Shown one piece after another: positions 43,796-55,185 of a DNA stretch of 64,000 nucleotides. Source of the DNA: Thermopolyspora flexuosa. GTDB lineage: Bacteria > Actinomycetota > Actinomycetes > Streptosporangiales > Streptosporangiaceae. A program made the translations under genes and the position numbers. The notes beneath the pieces are model-generated. The model saw only the letters and a list, made by a program, of their open reading frames with translations, had not been told where the DNA came from and did not search any database. The DNA lies in NCBI RefSeq assembly GCF_006716785.1, contig NZ_VFPQ01000001.1, forward strand, positions 3,472,001 to 3,536,000. Direction: 5' to 3'. Numbering within the stretch: the stretch's first letter is position 1; each line of letters starts with the position of its first letter.

Positions 43796-44770
43796 TCAGC
43801 TCTCCTTGGCGTGCGCGGTGCGGAACCGGCGACGGTAGTCGCCGGGGGACACGCGCAGGTGGCGCCGGAACACCCGGTAGAGGGTCTCCCGCATGCCCAG
43901 CCCGGTCCGGCGGGCGACCCGGTCGAGCGAGTCGTCGGTGGTCTCCAGCAGCCGCTGGGCCGCCGCGGCCCGGCTCAGCTCGACGTACCGCCCCGGCGGA
44001 ATGCCGACCTGGGCGCGGAACACGCGCGAGAAGTGCCGCTCGCTCATGTTCATCCGGCGGGCGAGCGCCGGCACGCTCAGGTCGGCGTCGGGGTTGGCGT
44101 CGATCCACTCCTGCAGCTCGCGCAGCGCCTCGTCGCGCGGCGGGCTCCCGCGCAGCGGCACGCTGAACTGGCTCTGCCCGCCGGAGCGGTGCAGGTAGAC
44201 CACGAGCGTGCGGGCCACGTCGCGGGCGACGGCGTGGCCGTGGTCCTCGGCCACGAGCGCCATGGCCAGGTCCATGCCCGCGGTGACCCCGGCCGAGGTC
44301 CACACGTTGCCGTCTCGGATGTAGATCGGGTCCTCGTCGACCTTGACCGCCGGGTAGCGGGCGCGCAGCTCGTCGGCCATCAGCCAGTGCGTGGTGACCC
44401 GTCTGCCGTCGAGCAGCCCGGCTTCGGCGAGCACGAAGGCGCCGGTGCACACCGAGGTGACCCTCCGGGCCGTGGCGGCGAGCCGGGCGACCCCGTCGAT
44501 CAGCTCCCGGTCGCCCAGGTGGTCGAACACGCCCAGGCCACCGGCGACCATGAGCGTGTCGACCGGCCCGGCGACGTCCGCGAGCGCGGTGCGCACCGTG
44601 GTCGTGATGCCGCTCGCGGCGCGCACCTCGCCGGCGCGGGCGGCGACGACCTCGACCGCGTAGCCCCCGTCGCCGACGATCAGGCTCGCCAGGCTGAACA
44701 CGTCCACCGGGCCGGCCATGTCGAGAAGCTGGTAGTCGTCGTAGATCACGATGACGACGCCCCTGCGCAT
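43796..44770 (-). CDS. GlxA-type AraC-family regulator with DJ-1 domain
   Basis: A 324-residue protein. Residues 1-185 form a DJ-1/PfpI-like sensor (VCTGAFVLAEAGLLDGRR), and residues 215-320 form an AraC helix-turn-helix (LARRMNMSERHFSRVFRAQVG). Its sensor domain is related to the enzyme encoded next in the operon. ATG 44770 has GGAG upstream; the 21 upstream codons are unconserved. It may sense the substrate of that enzyme. Confidence 0.9.
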   Translation of the reverse strand: MRRGVVIVIYDDYQLLDMAGPVDVFSLASLIVGDGGYAVEVVAARAGEVRAASGITTTVRTALADVAGPVDTLMVAGGLGVFDHLGDRELIDGVARLAATARRVTSVCTGAFVLAEAGLLDGRRVTTHWLMADELRARYPAVKVDEDPIYIRDGNVWTSAGVTAGMDLAMALVAEDHGHAVARDVARTLVVYLHRSGGQSQFSVPLRGSPPRDEALRELQEWIDANPDADLSVPALARRMNMSERHFSRVFRAQVGIPPGRYVELSRAAAAQRLLETTDDSLDRVARRTGLGMRETLYRVFRRHLRVSPGDYRRRFRTAHAKES

Positions 44771-44851
44771 GGCTCCATGCTCACGAACCGGCGGAAATGG
44801 CGTCAACGACGCAGATGTTGCACATCCAGCCATCGGCCGGGCCGGTGGGGG

Positions 44852-45799
44852 TCAGGCGGCGGAGCGTTCCCGGGTTCGCCACCAGTCGAGGGTCTCGGTG
44901 AGCGCCTCGTCGAGCGGCGTGGGGTGCATGCCGAAGGTGGCCTGGAACGCGGAGGAGTCGAGGACGAAGGGCCGGTCGAACTGGTATTGGACCTCTCCCA
45001 GCTCGCGGAGCATCGGCGAGAACAGCCCGGCCACCAGGCGCAGCAACCGGGGCATCACGCTGATCCGCGGCGGCTGCGACACGCCGGCCAGCTCGCACAC
45101 CCGCTTCGCGACCTCCCGGGCGCTGACGGCCGGGGCGGTTGGAACGTGCCACGGGCGGCCCCAGGCGCGCTCGTCGGTCGCCGCGATCTCCAGGGCGCGG
45201 GCCACGTCCTTGACGTACGTCCAGCTGTGCGGCTGGTCGGGGTCGCCGAGGTAGAACGCGGGCTTGCCGGCGAGCAGCCGCGGCACGAAGCGCTCACCCA
45301 GGTGCGACCCGGCGACGGCGCCCGGCCCGAAGAAGTCGGAGCCGCGCAGCTCGACGGCCCGGATCCGGCCCGCCTCGTGGGCGGCGAGCGCGTCGGCCCA
45401 CATCCGTGCCCGCACCCGGCCCTTGGTCCCGGTGGCCGCGAGCGGCAGGTCCTCGGTGATCGGCCCGTCGACCGGGCCGTAGCCGTACAGGTTGCCGAGG
45501 ATGACGAGGACGGCGCCGGTGCGCTCGGCGGCGGTGAGGAACGAGGCCGCCATCGGCGGCCAGTCGGCCGGCCAGCGCCAGTAGGGCGGGTTCACGCAGT
45601 TGAACAGGGCCTCGGCACCGCGGGCGAGCTCGGTGAGGCGCGCGGCGTCGGCCACGTCGGCCGCGACGCGGCGCACGCCCTCCGTCCGCGGCCCGGAGCC
45701 GGACCTGGTGACGACGACGACCTCGTGGCCCTGCTCGGCGAGCCGCTCGGCCAGGTGGTAACCGACCTGGCCCGCTCCGGCGACGACGTACTTGCTCAT
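44852..45799 (-). CDS. NAD-dependent epimerase/dehydratase (SDR)
   Basis: A 315-residue extended SDR protein. The NAD motif is VAGAGQVGYHLAERL. It is followed by FNCVNPPYWRW and an LGNLYGYGPV strand where the YxxxK active site would lie, so the usual lysine is not obvious; the enzyme may be atypical. The start is ATG 45799 with GAGGGCTCC-type sequence upstream. It diverges from a TetR gene with palindromes between them. Substrate unknown. Confidence 0.87.
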   Translation of the reverse strand: MSKYVVAGAGQVGYHLAERLAEQGHEVVVVTRSGSGPRTEGVRRVAADVADAARLTELARGAEALFNCVNPPYWRWPADWPPMAASFLTAAERTGAVLVILGNLYGYGPVDGPITEDLPLAATGTKGRVRARMWADALAAHEAGRIRAVELRGSDFFGPGAVAGSHLGERFVPRLLAGKPAFYLGDPDQPHSWTYVKDVARALEIAATDERAWGRPWHVPTAPAVSAREVAKRVCELAGVSQPPRISVMPRLLRLVAGLFSPMLRELGEVQYQFDRPFVLDSSAFQATFGMHPTPLDEALTETLDWWRTRERSAA

Positions 45800-45825
45800 G
45801 GAGGGCTCCTCGGGGGTGCGTATGT

Positions 45826-45843
45826 CTCATATCGGGATATGAG
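45826..45843. promoter_or_regulatory. Palindrome before the SDR gene
   Basis: CTCATATC and GATATGAG flank a two-base centre, 27 bp upstream of the SDR gene start. It is AT-rich against a GC-rich background, so it stands out as a likely operator. Confidence 0.65.
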
Positions 45844-45989
45844 GCACGGCGCGGCGCTCACACTACCGTGCCGCGTGTGAGTGAAGAAGCGGGTGTTCCG
45901 TACCGTGGGCCGGCCGACGACGGTGACCGGAAGCCGGTCGTCGAGCGCGGACTCTCGCGGACATCGGACAGGTCCGGCCGCTCTCACTC

Positions 45990-46037
45990 GAGAGCAATGC
46001 TCTCGTTTGTGAGCACCGATGTCAAGAGCACTGCTCT
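45990..46037. promoter_or_regulatory. Two TetR-type operators before the WHG-domain TetR gene
   Basis: Site 1 at 45990-46004 is GAGAGCA-A-TGCTCTC, a perfect 7-1-7 palindrome. Site 2 at 46025-46037 is AGAGCA-C-TGCTCT. Their centres are 34 bp apart, and both are followed by GTTTGTG. They precede the TetR start by 40 to 74 bp and suggest cooperative self-repression. Confidence 0.82.
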
Positions 46038-46077
46038 CGTTTGTGTTCGGCGCTCTCGATTGCAGTAGGATGCCGCC

Positions 46078-46806
46078 ATGAGCGCGAGCCGTACCGCACG
46101 GGAGAGAGCCAGAGCCGAGCTGATCCGGGAGATCAAGGCGGTGGCGCGGCGGCAGCTCGCCGAGGCAGGCGCCACCGGGCTGTCGCTGCGGGCCGTGGCG
46201 CGCGAGCTGGGCATGGTGTCCTCGGCGGTCTACCGGTACTTCCCGAGCCGGGACGACCTGCTCACCGCGCTGATCATCGAGGCGTACGACGACATCGGCG
46301 AGGCCGTGGAGCGCACCGACGCGGCGCTCCCGCGCGAGGACCTGATCGGGCGGTGGCTCGCCTGCTGCCGGGCGATCCGCGACTGGGCGCTGGCGCACCC
46401 GCACGAGTACGCGCTGATCCACGGCACGCCGGTGCCCGGCTACGCGGCCCCCGAGGAGACGGTGATCCCCGCCTCCCGGAACGGCCGGGCGCTCGCCGGG
46501 ATCCTGCGCGACGCCGAGGCGGCCGGGGTGCTCGCCCCGCCCACCGACCTGCCGCCCGCGCCCGCCTCCTTCGCGGAGGACGCGGCCCGGCTGCGCGAAC
46601 ACATCTTCCCGCCGGTCTCCGACGACGTGATCCTGCGCGCGTTGATCGCCTGGACCTGGGTGTACGGGGCGGTCAGCTTCGAGCTGTTCGGCATGTACCG
46701 CGACGTGATCACCGATCGCGCGGCGGCCTTCGACCACGGCGTGCTGTGCATGGCCCGCATGGTCGGCCTGCCCCTGCCCGACGGCGAACGGCCGGCGAAT
46801 GGATAG
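46078..46806 (+). CDS. TetR-family regulator (WHG/TetR_C-type)
   Basis: A 242-residue repressor. The helix-turn-helix reads LIREIKAVARRQLAEAGATG and VARELGMVSSAVYRYFPSRDDLLTALI. The C-terminal domain contains WTWVYGAVSFELFGMY, typical of the WHG group. ATG is preceded by two strong palindromes. It diverges from the SDR gene, a likely target. Confidence 0.9.
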   Translation: MSASRTARERARAELIREIKAVARRQLAEAGATGLSLRAVARELGMVSSAVYRYFPSRDDLLTALIIEAYDDIGEAVERTDAALPREDLIGRWLACCRAIRDWALAHPHEYALIHGTPVPGYAAPEETVIPASRNGRALAGILRDAEAAGVLAPPTDLPPAPASFAEDAARLREHIFPPVSDDVILRALIAWTWVYGAVSFELFGMYRDVITDRAAAFDHGVLCMARMVGLPLPDGERPANG

Positions 46807-47213
46807 TCCGTCCGTACCGGCCGGAACACGGGCGGACGAGACCGAGCGGCGGACCTGATCCCTGTCGCGCGGACGCGGCCGGTATTCCTGCCGGGCCACA
46901 CCCGCTGCCGCGGCGCGTCATCCGCGACGCGCCGACGTCACGAGTGAGAAGGCCGGCAGCGCCCGTCGATACACACGGGCATTCGCGCCCGCACGTCCTG
47001 GACCGCAAGCGCGAGCGGCCCGGGCGGACAGCACGTCATCGTGCTCGGCCTCACGGTCCTGCGCGGCGGGGTCGGCGGTGGCAAGGCCCCGGACGCGCCA
47101 GGGCGGCCGGACGAACGAGGTTTCGGAACCGGCGTCGATGACGCGAAAACGGCCGAAGCCCCGCCGTACCGGCAGGGCTTCGGCGCGTACGTACGCAGGT
47201 CTGTCGAACGGGC
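46807..47213. other. Intergenic region, no gene seen
   Basis: This 407-bp gap between the TetR gene and the leuA stop holds no convincing coding frame on either strand. Its only clear feature is the leuA terminator hairpin at its right side (47147-47184). Confidence 0.6.
47147..47184 (-). terminator. leuA terminator
   Basis: Arms GCCGAAGCCC and GGGCTTCGGC (perfect 10 bp) with a 13-base loop lie 30 bp after the leuA stop. They are followed by a TTTT stretch in the leuA reading direction, as expected for a rho-independent terminator. Confidence 0.75.
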
Positions 47214-49551
<2,338 letters not shown>

Positions 49552-51630
49552 ATGGACGGTGTCCTCCTCGAGGGTGATCCGGTCCGGGTCGGCCCCTACC
49601 GCATCGTGCGCCGCCTGGGCGAGGGCGGCATGGGGGTCGTGTACCTGGCCGAGGCGCCGTCGGGGGAGCAGGTCGCGGTCAAGCTGATCCACCGGCATCT
49701 CGCCGCCGACTCGGAGTTCCGGCGGCGGTTCCGGCGCGAGGTGGAGACGGCGCGGCGGGTCGCCCGGTTCTCCACCGCGGCGGTGCTCGACGCGGACGTG
49801 GACGGGCCCACCGCCTACCTCGTCACCGAGTACGTGCCGGGGCCGACGCTGCTGGAGGAGGTGCGCAGGCGGGGGCCGCTGCGCGGCTCCGCCCTGGAAG
49901 GGCTCGCGGTGAGCACGGCGACGGCGCTGCGCGCGATCCACGCCGCCGGGGTGGTGCACCGGGACCTCAAGCCGTCGAACGTGCTGCTGTCGCCGCTCGG
50001 CCCGAAGGTGATCGACTTCGGTCTGGCCCGGCTCGCGGACGGGTCCACCCAGTCGATGCTCGCGCTCGGCACCCCGGCGTACATGTCGCCGGAGCAGGCG
50101 CGGCGGGAGAAGGTGACGACCGCGTCCGACATCTTCTCCTGGGGCGGGGTGATGGTGTTCGCCGCGACCGGCTCCCCGCCGTTCGGCAGCGGCCCCGGGC
50201 AGGACGTGCTCTACCGGGTGGTGCACGACGAGCCGCAGCTGCCGCGGATCGACGGCGTGCTGGGCGAGCTGGTGGCACGGGCGCTGGCGAAGGACCCGGC
50301 CGCCCGCCCCACGGCCGAGCAGCTCGTCGACGCGCTGGCCGCCGGGCACACCCGGAACCTGACCGCTCCCCTGCCGTCCCCGCGTCCGGACGCGACGCCG
50401 TCCACCGGGCCGTCGACCGTGCCGTCGACGGTGCCGTCGGGCGCGGCGCGCAGGCGGTGGCCGGTGCGTGCCGCGGCGGCGGGCCTGGTGGTGGCCTGTC
50501 TCGTCGCGACCGGGGCACTGCTCGCCCTGTCGGGCACGGACGACGACGGCGCCCCGGCCATGCGGCGGCAGGGCGTCGCGGGCGGGAACCCGCTGCGGGA
50601 GGGCGCGCGGCTGTTCGCGCCGCCGGACGGCGACGCGGCGCGGCAGGCGCAGGTGTGGGAGGCGCAGGGCCGGGCCGCGGACGCCGCGCTGATGCGGGCG
50701 CTCGCCCGGGTGCCGCAGGCGATCCGGCTGGCCGGCGGCGGCCCCGAGCAGGTGCGGCGCACCGTGCAGGACACGATGGCACAGGCCGCGCGGCAGGACG
50801 CGGTACCGGTGTTCGTCACCGACTTCGTGCCGCAGCGCGACTGCCACAACGGCGGCGCGGCGAGCCCGGAGGCGTACCGGGCGTGGATCGACGCCGTGGC
50901 CCAGGGCATCGGGGACGGCCGGGCGGTGGTCGCGCTGGAGCCGGCCGGGCTGTCCCGGGCGCCGGGCACCCCCGAGTGCCCCGCGGGCGGGCCGCAGGCC
51001 CTGCGGCAGCGGTACGCCGACCTCGGCTACGCGGTGACCCGCCTGGGCGGGCTGCCCCGCACTGCCGTGTACCTCGACGGCGGGCTCGCCGACTGGCCCT
51101 CGCTGGAGGCGTCGGCGGAACGGCTCGCCGCCGCGGGCGTGGCGGGCGCCGACGGCTTCTACCTCAACGTGAACGGCCACCGCCCGACCCGGGACTCCGT
51201 GGCCTGGGGCGTACGCCTGGCCAAGTGCGTGCACCTGCGCCTGTCGGCGGGCGCGACCGCCTGCCCCGAGGACGCGCTGCGCCACGTGCCCGACGACACG
51301 GCCGAGCTGCCCCGCTTCGTGGTCGACACGAGCCGGAACGGCACCGGCGAGTGGCGGCCACCGCCGGGGCGGTTCGCCGACCCGCAGGAGTGGTGCAACC
51401 CGCCCGGCCGCGGCGCGGGCGCCCGGCCCACCACCACCGACACCGGCCACGCCCTGGTCGACGCCCTGCTCTGGCTCAACGACCCCGGCCGCTCCACGAT
51501 GCGCTGCACCCGCGGTACGGCGGGCCCGGAGGACCCGGTGTACGGGGTGGTCACCCCGGACGCGGGCCGGTGGTGGCCCGAGCTCGCCCTGGAGCGGGCG
51601 CGCAACGCCGTACCCCCGCTCACCGAGTGA
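49552..51630 (+). CDS. Membrane Ser/Thr kinase with GH6 cellulase-like outer domain
   Basis: The product has 692 residues. Residues 10-265 are a complete Hanks-type kinase: GEGGMG (23-28), Lys44, HRDLKPSN (136-143), DFG (155-157) and GTPAYMSPEQ. After a proline/threonine linker comes one membrane segment (about 303-328). Residues 345-685 match glycoside hydrolase family 6: VPQRDC holds Asp430 (the acid), YLDGG Asp509, then VDTSRNGTGEW, EWCNPPGR and RWWPELALERARNA. Two catalytic aspartates are replaced: the LEPD aspartate is Ala465 and the GEADG-type base is Thr649. The outer domain therefore probably binds cello-oligosaccharides without cutting them. TACGAT nine bases before the ATG suggests a leaderless message. 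Confidence 0.9.
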   Translation: MDGVLLEGDPVRVGPYRIVRRLGEGGMGVVYLAEAPSGEQVAVKLIHRHLAADSEFRRRFRREVETARRVARFSTAAVLDADVDGPTAYLVTEYVPGPTLLEEVRRRGPLRGSALEGLAVSTATALRAIHAAGVVHRDLKPSNVLLSPLGPKVIDFGLARLADGSTQSMLALGTPAYMSPEQARREKVTTASDIFSWGGVMVFAATGSPPFGSGPGQDVLYRVVHDEPQLPRIDGVLGELVARALAKDPAARPTAEQLVDALAAGHTRNLTAPLPSPRPDATPSTGPSTVPSTVPSGAARRRWPVRAAAAGLVVACLVATGALLALSGTDDDGAPAMRRQGVAGGNPLREGARLFAPPDGDAARQAQVWEAQGRAADAALMRALARVPQAIRLAGGGPEQVRRTVQDTMAQAARQDAVPVFVTDFVPQRDCHNGGAASPEAYRAWIDAVAQGIGDGRAVVALEPAGLSRAPGTPECPAGGPQALRQRYADLGYAVTRLGGLPRTAVYLDGGLADWPSLEASAERLAAAGVAGADGFYLNVNGHRPTRDSVAWGVRLAKCVHLRLSAGATACPEDALRHVPDDTAELPRFVVDTSRNGTGEWRPPPGRFADPQEWCNPPGRGAGARPTTTDTGHALVDALLWLNDPGRSTMRCTRGTAGPEDPVYGVVTPDAGRWWPELALERARNAVPPLTE

Positions 51631-51669
51631 CGCCCCGTCCGGGCGGACCCGGCTCCTCGGGGAGGTGGG

Positions 51670-54600
51670 TCACAACCGGCTGAACAGGAGGATCACCGCG
51701 GTCCCGAGCAGGAAGATGCCGAACACGACGAGCGCCGGCACCTTGAACTCGTGGAACCGGTTCGGCGCGAGGCGGATGGGGTGCGGGGAACCAGCCGAAC
51801 GACCGGCTCCCGCCACCGGCTCGGCCACCTCGCGGCGCGGGCGGGGCACCGTCGCCGACAGCTCGGTGGGACCGTAGTGCGAGAGCCAGATCTCGGCACC
51901 GCCGTGGGCGGCCACCGCCTCCAGCAGCGCCACCCGCATCCCGTGCGTGGTGTCCTTCCGGCCGGCCAGCTCCACCGCCTTGCGCAGCGACCTCTCGTCA
52001 CCGTCCGCGAACGCGCAGGCCACCAGGTCCCGCAGGGCTCGGTCGAGCTCGTCGGGGGTGAGCACCGTCTCCAGCCGCTCGCGGAAGAACCCGTTGCCGA
52101 TGAGGATGTCCCGCAGCTGGGCCCGCGCCTTGCCGTCCCCCTCGACCACCCGCGCAAGGCCCTCGACGCCACGCCGTACGTCCTCCGGGATCTCCGCCGT
52201 ACGCAGCTTCTGCACCAGGAAGGGGACGTTCTCGTGCGGCTGCCGCTCCGGCACGGGCGGCAGCGGCCGGGTCTCCGCCGCGCCCTCACCGCCGGACGCC
52301 TCCCCCTCAGGCCCGACAGGCGGAAGTGGTGCCGTCTCCGCCGTGCTCCCCTCGGCATCCCCCGCCTCGCCCGGCGAGGACTCCGCCACCGGAGTCGAAA
52401 CGGCCTCCTCCGCCACCTCGTCCGACGGCGACGGTACGGCACCGGCCTCGCTCGCCCCGGCGCCTTCGGCCGAATCCTCCACCGCCGACGGCGAATCAGC
52501 AGGCTCTTCGGCCTCAGGCGACGGCGATCCCGCAGAACCGGACGCACTCACCCCGGCGCCTGCGGGCGAACCCTCACCCCGAGGCGGCGAGTCCGTGCGC
52601 TCTCCGGCCCCGGACGACGGCGACTCCTCGGGGCCTGACGCGGCCGTCCCGGAATCCGCCGGGCCACTCGCCACCACACGCTCCGCCCCATGAGACGGGC
52701 CGGTCCCCGCGCCACCCGTCTCGGGTCCGGGCAACGGTGACTCCGCCGAACGAGCCGTGCTCACCGCTCCGGCATCCGGTTCCTCGATCTGGAGGACGTC
52801 CCCCACCACAGGAACCGGGCCGGGCCGCTCGACGGTCCTCGGCGACGGCACGTCCGCCTCGGCACCCGCGGTCGAATCCGGCACCGCTGATGGCGAACCG
52901 ACGGGTTTTCCGGCCATAGGCGACGGCGACGCCTCGGAACCCGCCGTACCGGCACCGGCATCCGCCGGACCACTCGCCGCCACGCTCTCCGAGCCGTGAG
53001 CCGAACCGGCCCCGGCACCACTCGTCTCGGCGTCGAACGACTGCGGGTCGGCGGCCCCAGCGGAACCAGCGGCTGCCTCCGACGGCCCGCTCGGCGGCCC
53101 TTCAGAACCCGGCCCCAACGGGTCGACGGCTCGCGGCCACTGCGGCGCCGCGGCCCCGGCCGCGCTCACGGCGGCACCCGTCACGCCACTTGACGGCGGC
53201 CGCCCCATGTCCTGAGCCGAAGCGGCCACCGCGCCACTTGCCTCAGTGCCGGACGATGGCGAGCCCAAGGAGCCGAGCGCAGTCACCTCGGTACGCGCCG
53301 AGCCACCGTACGGCGGATCTCCCACCTCGGCGGTGGCATCGGTCCGCTCCTCGGGTGACGGCGAGACCGCCGCGCCGGCCGACCCCCGCCCGCTACCTGC
53401 CACCTCGCTCAGCGGCGGATTCGCGAACGCTTGTGCCGGCCGCGGGCCGCTCGACTCGGTCGGCGACACCGGGAAAGCGACCCCGCTTTCTCCGGATCCC
53501 GGTGCCCCACTCACCGGCGAGCCCACCGCCTCAGGCGTCGCACCGTCCCGCCCCGCGATCTCAGGCGACGGCGGTACACCGGGACCTGCCACCGCACTCG
53601 CCGGAGCATGCTCCATCCGTGGATGCGGACGAGCCCACCCCGCGGCCACGGGCGACGACACCTCGGAACCTGCCGCACCGGTTCCGGCACCCACGGTCCC
53701 GGTCGGCGACGGATCCTTCGGCCCTTCCGGCAGACCGGTCTCGGCGCCGCCCGCCTGGGCCTCGGACGGCGGCATCGCGGAACCGGCGAAACCCATCCCG
53801 GCGCCCGCCACCGGCTCCCCCACCGCGGGGGACGTACCGGGGCGCTCAACGGCGTCGGGCGAGGGGGCAGGACCGGCCGCGCTCGCCGCCACCCCTGACG
53901 GCCGATCCTCCCGATCCCGGGAAGGACCGATGCCCGCGTCCCTCCGCTCAGCCGGCGGCGGTGGCATCGCGGAACCGGCAAACCGCACTCCGGCATCGAT
54001 CGGCGCACCCCCTGCAGCCCGAGGCGAACCGGCATGCCCGACGGTGCCGGGCGACGGCGAGGGCGCAAGCCCGCCCGCCGCCGCAGGGGTGCCTGCGGTT
54101 TGCGGCGATTCCGGATTCTCCTTCCGCGGGCCGCCCGCCGCACCACTCGCCTGGGCGTCCCGCGCCGCGGACGCGTCCGCGGATCCCGGCGCGTACGGGG
54201 TCGGCGCGAACGGGTACGGCTGCCGCCGGTGGGCGGGGACCCGCCGCTCCACGGTGGGGTCGCCGTCCCCCACGGTGGTGGCCTGGGGGGCGGGACCGGC
54301 CACCCGCACGCCCTTGACCTCGGCGTACTTGAGCACGATCGCGATGCGCTCGGCCTCGCCGTGCCGTTCGTGGCGGATGCCGATCCGCCGCAGCAGGCGG
54401 CGCACGCCCGCGGCCGAGCCGCCGCGGTAGGTCTCGAGGAGCGTGTCGGCGGCGTCCAGGTAGCGGTCACGGCCGGGCGGTGGCGCGGCGAGGTCGAGGC
54501 GGAAGTGGCCGGGTTGCAGGCCGCTGTGCCGCCAGTCGTCGAGGAAGACGAACCGCGGCAGGCCGGGCCGGGTGTCGTCGTTCTCCCTGGTGGAGAACGT

Positions 54601-55185
54601 CCAGTACCTCCCGGTGCCGTCACCGACGATCTCGCCGAGCAGATCGATCAGGCCCCACAGCAGGCGCCCGGGTTCCACGCCGGGCGGCAGCCGGCAGGAG
54701 AAGCCCTGGTCCGGGGCGCGCAGCACCTCGGCCGCGAGACGGCGCAGCGCGTCGTGCGGCCCTCGCCGGACCTCGTCGGTGCGCTCGTCCCGCAGGATCG
54801 GGGAGAGCCCGCCGATCCGGGTGGCGTCGATCGGCTCGTCCCCCTGCCCCGGCGCGGGGATCCAGTGGTGCCAGGTGTCCACCGTGGCGAGCACGGATCG
54901 CGGCTCGAACACCGGCCCCTCGCCGATGTAGGCGTAGGTGACGGTGCCCGCTTCGGGGTCCGGGGCGGGTGCGCGGTGCAGGGCGGCCACCCGGTCGTCC
55001 CACACCAGGCGGCACACGCTCGGCCCGGGTTCCACCCCCGGGATGCGGCGCGGCTCGGCCAGCGGCATGAGCCGCCGCTCCCACCGCTCCCGCTCGGCCC
55101 GGTCCACGAGCGAGGAACGGCGCAGCCCCGGCATCGCCGCCCCCTGCGCCCGGCCGAACACCAGCCAGTCGACGCGGCCGTTCAT
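51670..55185 (-). CDS. Large tail-anchored protein with disordered middle
   Basis: A 1171-residue protein I do not recognise. Residues 1-300 are a folded domain (RVDWLVFGRAQGAAMPGLRR, YAYIGEGPVFEPRSVLATVD, RYWTFSTRENDD). Residues 300-965 are rich in Ala, Gly, Ser, Pro and Glu with imperfect repeats of about 50 residues (for example SVAASGPADAGAGTAGSE versus RVVASGPADSGTAASGPE), so disordered. Residues 970-1100 are a helical domain (FLVQKLRTAEIPEDVRRGVE). A single membrane segment (about 1147-1169) ends the chain. It converges with the kinase gene, 39 bp apart. Its N-terminus may be related to GTPase-associated conflict proteins, but this is only a guess. Confidence 0.8.
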   Translation of the reverse strand: MNGRVDWLVFGRAQGAAMPGLRRSSLVDRAERERWERRLMPLAEPRRIPGVEPGPSVCRLVWDDRVAALHRAPAPDPEAGTVTYAYIGEGPVFEPRSVLATVDTWHHWIPAPGQGDEPIDATRIGGLSPILRDERTDEVRRGPHDALRRLAAEVLRAPDQGFSCRLPPGVEPGRLLWGLIDLLGEIVGDGTGRYWTFSTRENDDTRPGLPRFVFLDDWRHSGLQPGHFRLDLAAPPPGRDRYLDAADTLLETYRGGSAAGVRRLLRRIGIRHERHGEAERIAIVLKYAEVKGVRVAGPAPQATTVGDGDPTVERRVPAHRRQPYPFAPTPYAPGSADASAARDAQASGAAGGPRKENPESPQTAGTPAAAGGLAPSPSPGTVGHAGSPRAAGGAPIDAGVRFAGSAMPPPPAERRDAGIGPSRDREDRPSGVAASAAGPAPSPDAVERPGTSPAVGEPVAGAGMGFAGSAMPPSEAQAGGAETGLPEGPKDPSPTGTVGAGTGAAGSEVSSPVAAGWARPHPRMEHAPASAVAGPGVPPSPEIAGRDGATPEAVGSPVSGAPGSGESGVAFPVSPTESSGPRPAQAFANPPLSEVAGSGRGSAGAAVSPSPEERTDATAEVGDPPYGGSARTEVTALGSLGSPSSGTEASGAVAASAQDMGRPPSSGVTGAAVSAAGAAAPQWPRAVDPLGPGSEGPPSGPSEAAAGSAGAADPQSFDAETSGAGAGSAHGSESVAASGPADAGAGTAGSEASPSPMAGKPVGSPSAVPDSTAGAEADVPSPRTVERPGPVPVVGDVLQIEEPDAGAVSTARSAESPLPGPETGGAGTGPSHGAERVVASGPADSGTAASGPEESPSSGAGERTDSPPRGEGSPAGAGVSASGSAGSPSPEAEEPADSPSAVEDSAEGAGASEAGAVPSPSDEVAEEAVSTPVAESSPGEAGDAEGSTAETAPLPPVGPEGEASGGEGAAETRPLPPVPERQPHENVPFLVQKLRTAEIPEDVRRGVEGLARVVEGDGKARAQLRDILIGNGFFRERLETVLTPDELDRALRDLVACAFADGDERSLRKAVELAGRKDTTHGMRVALLEAVAAHGGAEIWLSHYGPTELSATVPRPRREVAEPVAGAGRSAGSPHPIRLAPNRFHEFKVPALVVFGIFLLGTAVILLFSRL

